Assembly: GCF_014655955.1 (NCBI RefSeq)
Contig: NZ_BNBO01000026.1
Location: 1-64,000 of the forward strand
DNA: 64,000 nt
DNA from: Kitasatospora indigofera
Lineage (GTDB): Bacteria > Actinomycetota > Actinomycetes > Streptomycetales > Streptomycetaceae
Reading direction: 5' to 3'
The position numbers and the translations under genes are program-made. Shown piece by piece: positions 48,790 through 56,536 of this stretch (within the stretch, counting starts at the first letter, position 1; every line of letters starts with the position of its first letter). The notes under the pieces are model-generated. The model saw nothing but the letters and a program-made list of their open reading frames with translations. It was not told the origin of the DNA and ran no database searches.

Positions 48790-49592
48790 CGGATCGCCGG
48801 AAGGCCGGCGGCGGTCCACCGACGGCGGTGGACCAGGAACGGGCGGTCGCCCTCGACCGCAACGGCTGCGCGGAACGGCCCGGGCACGGGGACGTCCCGT
48901 ACCCAGCACGGCCCCGGGTCCAAGGGGCCGGCGTCCGGCAGCCACAGCGGGGCGGGGCCGGCCAGCGGCAGACCGAGGCCCTGGGCCAGCCGCCCGCCGT
49001 AGGCCTTCACGACGGCCTCGCGGCGGCACCACAGGCGGGTGAAGCGCTCGGCCCGGGCGCCGGGCGAGCGGGCCGCCGCCACGAACCGCACGTCGGTGTC
49101 GGGGAAGTACCGGCCGGCGACCCGGGCCGCCACCCGTTCGTCCCTGATCTCCTCGACGTCCGCCCCGACCCGCCGCCCCTCGGCGAGGGCCAGCACGGCG
49201 AGCGCGCCGGAGGCCGACCAGCTGAGCCGCAGCCGGGCGCCGGCCGCCGAGCCGTCGGGCACCGGCTCCGGTTTGCCGTGCGGGCCGCGGCGCCAGGCCA
49301 GGTCGACGGGGGCCACCCCGAGCCGCTCGGCGGCGAGCAGCCGGACGACGCCGTGCACCACGGTGAACCGCTCGGTCCGTTCGGGGTCGTGGCCGGCGCC
49401 GGCCCGGTGGAGTTCGGTCCGGTCGAGCAGTTGGCGCAGCCGGTGGACGACGGGCGCCGGCTGGTCGGTGCGGATCACCCACAGGTCCACCGGGTCCGGT
49501 TCGAGGTCGGGCGCCGAGGGGCGCGGGCCGGCGGGGCGGGGATCTCCGGAGCCCTGGCCGGCGCCTTCGCGCGGCGGCGGATCGGCGGTCAC
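48786..49592 (-). CDS. 4'-phosphopantetheinyl transferase (Sfp/AcpT superfamily)
   Basis: A 268-residue PPTase. The Mg-binding motif is VGADVEEIRDERVAARVAGRYF (Asp and Glu), and the second signature is RLWCRREAVVKAYGG, equivalent to WxxKEAxxKxxG with Arg for the first Lys. It transfers phosphopantetheine from CoA to carrier protein serines and would activate the ACPs of this cluster. The GTG at 49592 overlaps the stop of the thiolase-fold gene (GTGA). The first 35 residues are Pro/Gly-rich and could be untranslated if a later start is used. Confidence 0.88.
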   Translation of the reverse strand: MTADPPPREGAGQGSGDPRPAGPRPSAPDLEPDPVDLWVIRTDQPAPVVHRLRQLLDRTELHRAGAGHDPERTERFTVVHGVVRLLAAERLGVAPVDLAWRRGPHGKPEPVPDGSAAGARLRLSWSASGALAVLALAEGRRVGADVEEIRDERVAARVAGRYFPDTDVRFVAAARSPGARAERFTRLWCRREAVVKAYGGRLAQGLGLPLAGPAPLWLPDAGPLDPGPCWVRDVPVPGPFRAAVAVEGDRPFLVHRRRWTAAGLPAIR

Positions 49593-50515
49593 GGCGCGGG
49601 CTCCGGCAGCAGCGTGAGGGTGCTCAGCCGGCCGAGCCGCCGGTCGAGGTCGGCGACCAGCACCGGTCGTCCCTCGGCGCGCCAGCCGGGCAGCCGCTCG
49701 GCAAGCGCGCTCCAGACGCCGGTGAGCGGCTGCCCGCCCCTCGCCTCCGCCGTCCGGTCGCAACCGGTCACGCCGGACAGTGCGGTGAGCCCCGGCGGTG
49801 CAGTGGGCCCGGACGGCACGGTGAGCCCGGGTCCGAGCACGACGGCCGCCGCCGGACCCAGCGCCGCCCGCTCGGCCCGGACGAGGTCGGGGGCCGGGTC
49901 CGCGGCCGGCCCGGAGGACTGACGGACCACCGCGCCGCCGCCCTCACCGCCGTCCGCCTCGCAGACCAGGAGGACCGCGCAGTGCCGCTCCGGCAGTGCC
50001 ACCGGGCCCGCCGGTTCGTGGTGCAGGTGGGCCGCCTCCATCACCAGGACGACCGCCCGGCGGCAGGCCCCCGTCCGGGCGTAGTCGGTGGCGATCCGGA
50101 GCGCCGTGAAGGGGGCGGCCGAGCCCTGGTCGCAGACGGCGAAGGCCAGCGGCGAGCCGGGGCAGAACCGGCTGAGGTGCAGGGCGGTGGAGCGGCCCGG
50201 CCGTACGTCGGGGGACGAGAAGGCCAGGATCAGCAGGTCCACCGGCTCGTCCTCGGGCAGGACCTCCCGCAGCAGGCCCTCGGCCATTTCCCCGTAGGAG
50301 TGCCCGACGCCCTGCGCCAGCAGGTCCTCGCGGAGCGGGACGCCGTAGGGGCGGGCCAGGTCGGAGACGAAGACCCGCAGGTCCGGGTCGAGCGAGGTTT
50401 CCGACCGGCCGCCGAAGTCCCTGGTCAGCACCCGGGCGACGCGCAGTCCGGGCCCCGCCGGGGCGCCCGGCCGGACTGCGCCGGAGACGGGGGCGGGGGC
50501 GGTCGCACCTGGCAT
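49589..50515 (-). CDS. Thiolase-fold protein, ketoacyl synthase III-like, probably atypical
   Basis: A 308-residue protein resembling the N-terminal half of ketoacyl synthase III or chain-initiation synthases: LAFAVCDQGSAAPFTALRIATDYARTG places Cys128 at the nucleophile position, followed by RAVVLVMEAAHL. The second half lacks a recognisable His/Asn pair and is Pro/Gly-rich before a short conserved end (RPVLVADLDRRLGRLSTLTL). It may be an acyltransferase of the thiolase fold or a non-condensing partner of the adjacent ketoacyl synthase III. The ATG lies 4 bp after the ACP stop, so both are co-translated. Family assignment is tentative. Confidence 0.55.
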   Translation of the reverse strand: MPGATAPAPVSGAVRPGAPAGPGLRVARVLTRDFGGRSETSLDPDLRVFVSDLARPYGVPLREDLLAQGVGHSYGEMAEGLLREVLPEDEPVDLLILAFSSPDVRPGRSTALHLSRFCPGSPLAFAVCDQGSAAPFTALRIATDYARTGACRRAVVLVMEAAHLHHEPAGPVALPERHCAVLLVCEADGGEGGGAVVRQSSGPAADPAPDLVRAERAALGPAAAVVLGPGLTVPSGPTAPPGLTALSGVTGCDRTAEARGGQPLTGVWSALAERLPGWRAEGRPVLVADLDRRLGRLSTLTLLPEPAP

Positions 50516-50519
50516 CCGG

Positions 50520-50807
50520 TCAGTCCTCGGGGATGACGTGTCCGGCGACGAAGTCGGCCAGGCTGGCGACCGAGCGCAGGTCGTCCTCCCCGATCTCCTC
50601 CACGTCGACCTGGATGTCGAGCGACTCCTCCAGCTCCAGGATGAGTTCCAGGGTGCCGGCCGAGGTCAGGCCGAGGTCGTCGAAGAGGCAGGCGTTCTCC
50701 GGCACCTCGGCGAGTTCGCGCTTCAGGACGCGCGGCAGCAGGTCCCCGATGCTTCGGAGGACCTGGCCGCGCAGTTCGGCGTCGGTCCGTACCGCGGAGT
50801 CTGACAT
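50520..50807 (-). CDS. Acyl carrier protein
   Basis: A 95-residue carrier protein with the four-helix pattern of ACPs. The phosphopantetheine site is DLGLTSAGTLELILELEE, with Ser49 as attachment residue; Thr replaces the usual Asp before the Ser. Helix III region is EEIGEDDLRSVASLADFVAGH. The neighbours are a ketoacyl synthase III upstream and a thiolase-fold protein, PPTase and amino acid:carrier ligase downstream, so it is the first candidate acceptor for the loaded amino acid. Confidence 0.9.
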   Translation of the reverse strand: MSDSAVRTDAELRGQVLRSIGDLLPRVLKRELAEVPENACLFDDLGLTSAGTLELILELEESLDIQVDVEEIGEDDLRSVASLADFVAGHVIPED

Positions 50808-50961
50808 GGCTATCCCGTCCCGTCGTGCGTGGAGGAGTGGACTTGTCCGGGCCCGGCCCGGGAGTTCGCCGGCCCGCGGCCCGGTGATCGCGGGCAGCGG
50901 TCCGGGGGCCGGCGGGCGGCAGTGGCTGAGGTTCCTACGGGGTGGCTCGGCTGACGGTCCG

Positions 50962-51894
50962 TCAGTGCGTGACGACCATGGCCGAGAAGGTGGCTCCGAT
51001 GCCGGCGGCGGCGATCAGGTAGCGGTCACCCTGGTGGAGCAGGCCCCGTGTGGTGGCGGTGTGCAGATTGATGAAAGCGTCCGCAGCGAAACTGTGCCCG
51101 ACCGATGGCACGTTGTCCAGCACCACCTTGTCGAGCGGATAGCCGATCCGACGGCAGATCGCCCGCCAGGAGACCTGGTTGACGTTGTGCGGAAGCAGCA
51201 GCGCGATGTCCGACAGGTCTAGTCCTGCCTGGTCCAGCGCCGCCTGGACGGCCTCGGCCATCACCTCCGGGTAGTCCCGCTGGTAGCGCGCCAGCAGATC
51301 CGGATCCTCGGCCAGCCGGCCGTCGAACTCCGGACGCTGCCGGACGGCGTAGGCGAGCACGCGGTCGCGTTCGCCCTCGGCCCGGACCAGGCAGGCCGCC
51401 GCGCCCTCGCCGAAGACGGACGTCTCCGGCACCAGTTGGGCATCCCTGGTGAAGGTCTTCTCACCGGTCAGCACCAGCGCGAGCGCCTCCGGGTCGGGCT
51501 CGCCGGCCAGCAGCCGGCCGGCCAGGTCGACCGCAAGCAGTCCCACCGCGCAGGCGTGGTGGGTGACGGTGAAGGCGTTGGCGCCGCTCAGGCCGAAACG
51601 GTCGAGCAGGTCGTGCAGGGGGTTGAGCGGGTAGGGCACGGCCACCGGCATGCTCCGTGCGTGCAGCACGAAGCGGACCAGGTGCTCGCGCCCGCGCAGT
51701 TCCGGCAGCGCCTCCAGCGCGCCGGTCAGCAGGTCGAGCAGCGTCCCGTCCGGATCCAGGCGCACCTGGTCCAGGCCGTGGAAGCGGCGGAAGAGTCGAA
51801 GTTGACGTGGGGTCAGGCCGATCCGGGCCCCTACCGCCTCAATGGGAACGGTGTGGCGGGGCAGGTGAACGGCCACTGCCTCCAGTGCGGTCAC
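50962..51894 (-). CDS. 3-oxoacyl-ACP synthase III (KAS III)-like
   Basis: A 310-residue condensing enzyme with a complete KAS III triad: Cys115 in THHACAVGLLAVD, His236 in LLLPHNVNQ and Asn261 in VLDNVPSVGHS. KAS III enzymes start polyketide or fatty acid chains from acyl-CoA, or transfer acyl groups in some pathways. The GTG start at 51894 lacks a ribosome site; TACTAG lies just upstream of it, so a leaderless transcript is possible. The gene is divergent from the ACP-like gene and heads the minus-strand operon that ends with the condensation gene. Confidence 0.88.
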   Translation of the reverse strand: MTALEAVAVHLPRHTVPIEAVGARIGLTPRQLRLFRRFHGLDQVRLDPDGTLLDLLTGALEALPELRGREHLVRFVLHARSMPVAVPYPLNPLHDLLDRFGLSGANAFTVTHHACAVGLLAVDLAGRLLAGEPDPEALALVLTGEKTFTRDAQLVPETSVFGEGAAACLVRAEGERDRVLAYAVRQRPEFDGRLAEDPDLLARYQRDYPEVMAEAVQAALDQAGLDLSDIALLLPHNVNQVSWRAICRRIGYPLDKVVLDNVPSVGHSFAADAFINLHTATTRGLLHQGDRYLIAAAGIGATFSAMVVTH

Positions 51895-51990
51895 CCGGGC
51901 TAGTATTCCGACGCCCGCCGGGTCGCACAAGTGATCACGGGCTGTCGCCGCATTCCCCGCCCCCGTGCCGTCGAGCAGGTGGAGCCCCCC

Positions 51991-52308
51991 ATGGAACACC
52001 CCCGACCGTCCCCTGCCCAGGCCCCGGGCCGGGGTGCCGAAGTGCACCCCGACCTGGTGTCGCTGCTGGTGGCAGCCGCCGAAGCACCGCCGGAATGGGC
52101 CGCGCTGGTGACGCCGCAGGCCCGGCTGGACGGCGACCTGATGCTGGACGAGTGCGAACTCGCCACCCTGGCCGTCCTGCTGCGCGAACGGTTCGGAGCA
52201 GGTGCCGACCTTGCGGCGCTGCGCGCCGGACTCGACCTGGCCGGCCTGGAGTCGCTCACCGTCGGCGCCCTGGAGCGCGCCCTGCTGCCCGGGCGGGTGT
52301 CCGGATGA
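51991..52308 (+). CDS. ACP-like protein lacking the attachment serine
   Basis: A 105-residue protein with ACP-like helices. The segment DGDLMLDECELATLAVLLRERFG aligns with the usual LDSLxLVELVxxLEERFG, with Glu54 where the phosphopantetheinylated Ser should be. The last third (DLAALRAGLDLAGLESLTVGALERAL) matches helix III-IV regions. It therefore probably cannot carry an acyl group and may have a structural or docking role, or be a recently inactivated carrier. GGTGGAG stands six bases before the ATG at 51991. The next gene starts inside its stop codon (ATGA). Confidence 0.65.
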   Translation: MEHPRPSPAQAPGRGAEVHPDLVSLLVAAAEAPPEWAALVTPQARLDGDLMLDECELATLAVLLRERFGAGADLAALRAGLDLAGLESLTVGALERALLPGRVSG

Positions 52309-53483
52309 GCCGCTTCCTGCTGGTGGTTCCCCCGCTCACCGGGCACGTGTACCCCGCGGTCGGCATCGCCCGGGAGCTCACCGCCCGTGGCCACGAGGTC
52401 GCCTGGACGGGCTCGGAGGCCGTCCTGCGGCCGCTGCTCGGGCCCGGGGAACAGGTGCTGGGGACGGGCAGCCGGCTGTTCCGGGCCCAGGGCGGGCACG
52501 GTCTCGCCGCGCTGCGCTCGCTCTGGGAGGGCTTCATCGTCCCGTACGCGCGGTTCACCGCGAAGCCGCTGGACGCGGTGGTCCGGGCGTTCCGACCGGA
52601 CGTCCTGCTGGTCGACCAGCACACTCCGGCGGGGGCGCTGGTGGCCCACCGGCACGGCCTGCGCTGGGCCAGCCTGGCGCCCGGCGCGATGGAACTGGGC
52701 CGCCCGCTACGGGCGTTGCCGCAGGTCGAAGCGTGGATGCGCGAACTGCTCGGCGACCTCTGGCAGCGGGCCGGCCTGCCGCCGGAGGAGTTCACCGACC
52801 CCCGCTTCTCGCCGGACCTGGTGCTCGCGCTGACCGGGCCCGCACTGACCGGCCCGGCGCCCTTCCCGGAGCAGTACGCCCTGGTGGGGCCGGTGCTGTC
52901 GGAGCGTCCGGCCGATCCCGGGTTCCCCTGGGAGCGCCTGGACCCGGGCCGGCGCACCGTCCTGGTCACCATGGGCACGCTGGCCGGCGACATCGGCGCG
53001 GACTTCCACGCCCGGGCGGCCCGGGCGCTGGAACTCTGCGGGCCGGGAGTGCAGGCCGTCGTCACCGCGCCGCGCGAGCTGCTGCCGGCGGCACTGCCCA
53101 CCGGGACGGTGGCCGTGGACCGCGCTCCGGTCGTCGAGTTGATGGCCCGTGGGCAACTGGACGCGGTGCTCTGCCACGGCGGGATGAACACCGTCGGCGA
53201 GGCCCTGATGCACGGGATTCCGCTGGTGGCGGCGCCGATCCGGCACGACCAGCCGTTCGTCGCGGCCCAGCTGGTGGCATCCGGCGCGGGCGTACGGGTG
53301 CCGTTCCCCCGGGTCGCACCGGCGGCGCTGGCGGCCGCCCTCGGCACGGTGCTGGACGGAACGGCGCACCGGGAGGCCGCCGTTCGGGTGGGTGCGGCCC
53401 TGCGGGCGGGCGGCGGGGCCGGCCGGGCGGCGGACCACCTGGAGGCGCTGGCCGCAAGCATTGGCAGAACTCGATCAAGCTGA
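52305..53483 (+). CDS. MGT/UGT-like glycosyltransferase (GT1)
   Basis: A 392-residue GT-B fold glycosyltransferase. The N-terminal acceptor domain begins MSRFLLVVPPLTGHVYPAVGIARELTARGHEV, with the expected His. The C-terminal donor domain holds LVTMGTLAG and the sugar-nucleotide-binding signature HGGMNTVGEALMHGIPLVAAP followed by DQPFVAAQL. The family glycosylates natural products. In this cluster the acceptor could be the polyketide or the cyclitol conjugate. The ATG overlaps the ACP-like stop, and the ABC exporter genes follow. Confidence 0.92.
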   Translation: MSRFLLVVPPLTGHVYPAVGIARELTARGHEVAWTGSEAVLRPLLGPGEQVLGTGSRLFRAQGGHGLAALRSLWEGFIVPYARFTAKPLDAVVRAFRPDVLLVDQHTPAGALVAHRHGLRWASLAPGAMELGRPLRALPQVEAWMRELLGDLWQRAGLPPEEFTDPRFSPDLVLALTGPALTGPAPFPEQYALVGPVLSERPADPGFPWERLDPGRRTVLVTMGTLAGDIGADFHARAARALELCGPGVQAVVTAPRELLPAALPTGTVAVDRAPVVELMARGQLDAVLCHGGMNTVGEALMHGIPLVAAPIRHDQPFVAAQLVASGAGVRVPFPRVAPAALAAALGTVLDGTAHREAAVRVGAALRAGGGAGRAADHLEALAASIGRTRSS

Positions 53484-53487
53484 TTTC

Positions 53488-53505
53488 CAATGGTCTAGGC
53501 CATTG
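53488..53505. promoter_or_regulatory. dre-like palindrome upstream of the ABC exporter genes
   Basis: CAATGGTCTAGGCCATTG is palindromic except for one central pair and differs from the dre core TGGTCTAGACCA at one position. It starts 5 bp after the glycosyltransferase stop and abuts a putative promoter (TTGTTT at 53503, TAGGGT at 53527, 18-bp spacer). Confidence 0.65.
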
Positions 53506-53590
53506 TTTTCGGTACGGCCGGAGCCCTAGGGTGGCGCGCAGCACCGATTCCCAGGTGCCCCGGCAACCCATCCCCTCCCGGGAGTTCTGG

Positions 53591-54565
53591 TTGATCGAGA
53601 CCAAGGGACTGCGCAAGTCCTACCCGTCCCGGAAACGCAGCAAGGCCGCCACCGTGGACGCCGTCCGCGGCATCGACCTCTCGGTGGCGGCAGGTGAGAT
53701 CTTCGGCTTCCTCGGCCCCAACGGCGCCGGGAAGACCACCACTCTGCGCATGCTCGCCACCCTGATCAGGCCGGACGGCGGCGCCGCCCGGATCGCCGGC
53801 GCGGATCTGCTCACCGACCCCGGTGAGGTCCGCCGCCGGATCGGCTACGTCGCCCAGGGCGGCGGCACCGCCGACGCCGTCAGCGCCCGCGAGGAGTTGG
53901 TGCTGCAGGCGCGGATGTACGGCATCGGCAAGTCCGAGGCCAGGCAGCGCACCGAGGACGCGGTGAAGTCCTTCGACCTCACCGAGTTCGCCGACCGCCC
54001 CTGCAGCAGCTACTCCGGCGGCCAGCGCCGCCGGCTCGACATCGCCCTCGGGGTGATCCACGGGCCGAACGTGCTGTTCCTGGACGAGCCCACGGTGGGC
54101 CTCGACCCGCCCAGCCGCAGCCAGGTCTGGGACGAGATCCGGCGCCTGCGCACCGAGGGCATGACCGTCTTCGTGACCACCCACTACCTGGACGAGGCCG
54201 ACGCGCTCTGCGACCGGATCGCGATCATCGACCACGGCGGAACGGTGGCCGAGGGCACCCCCGAGGAGCTCAAGCGCGAGATCGCGGGGGACGTGGTGCT
54301 GGTCGGCCTCGAACTCGGCGACGGCGCGGCCGACCGGTCCCAGCGGGCCGCCGACGCCCTGCGCGCCGAGCCCTACCTGCACCGGCTCGAACTCCAGGGC
54401 GAGGACGGCCTGCGGCTCTACGTGGAGAACGGCGCGGCCGCGATCCCGCAGCTGCTGCGGACCCTGGAGGGCGCGGGCCTGGCGCCCGGCACCGTCCAGC
54501 TCCAACGGCCCAGCCTGGACGACGTGTTCCTGGCCCGGACCGGACGGTCGCTGAAGCAGAACTGA
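53591..54565 (+). CDS. DrrA-like ABC transporter ATP-binding protein
   Basis: A 324-residue ATPase. Walker A is FLGPNGAGKTTTLRML, the signature is SSYSGGQRRRLDIAL, Walker B is VLFLDEPTVGLDP, and the switch His is in VTTHYLDEADALC. The C-terminal 90 residues match the DrrA subfamily of drug exporters. It should power export of the cluster product with the permease encoded next. The TTG at 53591 is chosen because GGGAG lies six bases upstream; a GTG at 53531 is in frame but would overlap the putative -10 region. Confidence 0.93.
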   Translation: MIETKGLRKSYPSRKRSKAATVDAVRGIDLSVAAGEIFGFLGPNGAGKTTTLRMLATLIRPDGGAARIAGADLLTDPGEVRRRIGYVAQGGGTADAVSAREELVLQARMYGIGKSEARQRTEDAVKSFDLTEFADRPCSSYSGGQRRRLDIALGVIHGPNVLFLDEPTVGLDPPSRSQVWDEIRRLRTEGMTVFVTTHYLDEADALCDRIAIIDHGGTVAEGTPEELKREIAGDVVLVGLELGDGAADRSQRAADALRAEPYLHRLELQGEDGLRLYVENGAAAIPQLLRTLEGAGLAPGTVQLQRPSLDDVFLARTGRSLKQN

Positions 54566-54749
54566 CTGCGGCGCCGATTGCGGCACCGACTGCGGCGCCC
54601 GGCGGGCCGGGGCGGCCCTGGCGCCGAACGCCGGGGCCGACCACGCCCGTCCCGCAGACAGGCCGACCGCGCACCACAGACCGACACAGCCGCAGAGCCG
54701 CAGAGCCACAGACCGACCGGACCACCGACCGACCGAGGCAGGGACACCG

Positions 54750-55514
54750 TTGAAGCTCGCCCGCGACACCTGGCTGGTCTTCCAGCGGCAACTGCTGCTG
54801 ATGGCCCGCACCCCGGTCTGGATCGCCGTCGGGGTCATCCAGCCGCTCTTCTACCTGCTGCTGTTCGCCCCACTGCTCAAGCCCGTGTTCGCCCCGATGG
54901 GAGCCACCACCTACGCCGAGACCTACCAGATCTACGTGCCCGGCCTGCTGGCCGTGCTGGTCATCTTCGGCGGCCTGTTCACCGGGTTCAGCCTGCTCGG
55001 CGAGCTACGCGCCGGGATCATCGAACGCTCGCGGGTCACCCCGGTGAGCCGGCTGGCCCTGCTGCTCGGGCGGGCCCTGCGGGAGGTGGTGGCGCTGCTG
55101 GTGCAGGCCGTCATCATCACCCTGCTGGCCCTGCCCTTCGGCCTCCAGGTCCGCCTGCTGGACCTGCTGCTCGCCTACCTGCTGCTCGCCCTGCTGGCGC
55201 TGATGACCTCCGCCATCTCGTACGGCATCGCTCTGCTGGTGCCGAGCGACTCGGCACTGGCCCCGGTGGTCAACACCATCGCCCAGCCGATCGCCCTGCT
55301 CTCCGGGGTGCTGCTGCCGCTGGCCCTGGCGCCGCACTGGCTGCAGGCGGCCGCCCACTGGAACCCCTTCTACTGGGCCGTCGAGGGCATGCGGGCGCTG
55401 TTCTCCGGCCACCTGGGCGACAACGCGGTGTGGCAGAGCCTGCTGATCGTGGCTGCCATGACGGTGGCCGCCGTGTTCTGGTCGGCCCGGCTGTTCTCCT
55501 CCCGGGTGCGGTGA
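54750..55514 (+). CDS. ABC-2-type permease (DrrB-like)
   Basis: A 254-residue membrane protein with six predicted helices. The ABC-2 signature region is VLVIFGGLFTGFSLLGELRAGIIERSRVTPVSRLALLLGR. It should pair with the DrrA-like ATPase as an exporter and self-resistance pump for the product. The TTG start at 54750 has AGGGA upstream. The 184-bp gap from the ATPase gene contains CGACCGAC/ACAGACCG-type short repeats but no obvious promoter. Confidence 0.92.
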   Translation: MKLARDTWLVFQRQLLLMARTPVWIAVGVIQPLFYLLLFAPLLKPVFAPMGATTYAETYQIYVPGLLAVLVIFGGLFTGFSLLGELRAGIIERSRVTPVSRLALLLGRALREVVALLVQAVIITLLALPFGLQVRLLDLLLAYLLLALLALMTSAISYGIALLVPSDSALAPVVNTIAQPIALLSGVLLPLALAPHWLQAAAHWNPFYWAVEGMRALFSGHLGDNAVWQSLLIVAAMTVAAVFWSARLFSSRVR

Positions 55515-56053
55515 GGGGACGGCTCCGGCCGGCCCGCCCGGAACGGACCCGGCGGACCAAGGAAGGACCCGGACGGACCTCGACGGACCCACGTCGCGGT
55601 CCGTCCTGGCGTGCGCGCCGGCCGCGTGCGAACCCGGCCGGCGGGCCCGGAGCCGGCCCCCCGGGCCGCGATGTGACCTGGGCCATTCCGGCGGCCCGCG
55701 CCGGGGCCCGGAGCTTCGGCGGAACGTCCGCACGGGGTCACGCTGGGTCGACAATGTGGCCGAGGTCACCCGCCAGGGGCGGTGACCGGGGCCACATCCG
55801 GGCCGCCCGACCGGGCCGGATCCCCGTGAACTCGGCGCCCCGCCATGCCGAATACCGCTGGTAACCAAGCCCTGACCTGGGTCTTTCCTTCGAAACCTTG
55901 ATGCCCTCGGCCGAGGTCCGTAACTTCGAAACCAGTGCGGCGAGCACAACGGCCACTCGGCCGGGAGCACCGCCGGCGCACTCCCCCAGTACCGAACGGG
56001 CCCTGCCGGGCCTGCTCACACCTGCCCGTGCCAGGGCGCCCGAGAGGATATAC
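55515..56053. other. Long leader region with 44-bp hairpin upstream of rpf-type gene
   Basis: A 539-bp gap with no gene. An imperfect 44-bp inverted repeat (55754-55797) has paired blocks ATGTGGCC/GGCCACAT and GGTCACC/GGTGACC with inner GCC/GGC. It could end the exporter transcript or be part of a regulated rpf leader. rpf genes in streptomycetes often follow a c-di-AMP riboswitch, but I cannot match its conserved core here. Confidence 0.45.
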
Positions 56054-56446
56054 ATGACCTTCCGTAACGAGACCGCCGCTGCCACCACCAAGACCGCCAC
56101 CAAGCGCAACCGCGTGCGGACGGCCCTGATGGCGGGTGCCGTGCTGGCCCTGCCGGTGGCAGGCCTCGTCACGGCCACCTCCGCCTCCGCCGCGCCGGCG
56201 TCGACCTGGGACAAGGTCGCGCAGTGCGAGGCGACCGGCAACTGGGCGATCAACTCCGGCAACGGCTTCTACGGCGGGCTGCAGTTCACCTCCTCCACCT
56301 GGGCCGCCTTCGGCGGCACCGCGTACGCCCCGCAGGCGCACCAGGCCACCAAGGCGCAGCAGATCGCCATCGGCGAGAAGGTCCTCGCCGCCCAGGGCCC
56401 CGGCGCCTGGCCCGTCTGCTCCGTCAAGGCCGGCCTCACCAAGTAA
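56054..56446 (+). CDS. Resuscitation-promoting factor-type transglycosylase, secreted
   Basis: A 130-residue secreted protein. A signal peptide covers residues about 1-48 (KRNRVRTALMAGAVLALPVAGLVTATSASA, cut before APAS). The mature part is one Rpf domain: TWDKVAQCEATGNWAINSGNGFYGGLQFTSSTW, with the catalytic Glu in QCEATGNW and paired Cys residues. Rpf proteins cleave peptidoglycan and promote spore germination and resuscitation from dormancy. No LysM domain follows. AGAGGA precedes the ATG at 56054. It lies between cluster units and is probably not part of the pathway. Confidence 0.93.
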   Translation: MTFRNETAAATTKTATKRNRVRTALMAGAVLALPVAGLVTATSASAAPASTWDKVAQCEATGNWAINSGNGFYGGLQFTSSTWAAFGGTAYAPQAHQATKAQQIAIGEKVLAAQGPGAWPVCSVKAGLTK

Positions 56447-56470
56447 CACCCCGGCGACAGCCGACACAGA

Positions 56471-56506
56471 GGCCCTGTGCCCGCTCCCACGAGCGGGCAC
56501 AGGGCC
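56471..56506. terminator. Perfect bidirectional terminator
   Basis: A 16-bp perfect stem (56471-56486 with 56491-56506) with a CCAC loop, followed by CCCTT, lies between the convergent rpf-type and aminotransferase genes. Confidence 0.85.
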
Positions 56507-56536
56507 CCTTCGGCATGCCCGCGGCCGGGCCGCCGC

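Noticed and set aside
53531..53590. GTG at 53531 as start of the ABC ATPase
   Set aside because: It overlaps the putative -10 region and has no ribosome site, while the TTG at 53591 has GGGAG at good spacing and fits the family N-terminus.
55800..56053. ydaO-type c-di-AMP riboswitch before the rpf-type gene
   Set aside because: Expected from other rpf leaders, but I could not find the conserved core; needs a covariance-model search.
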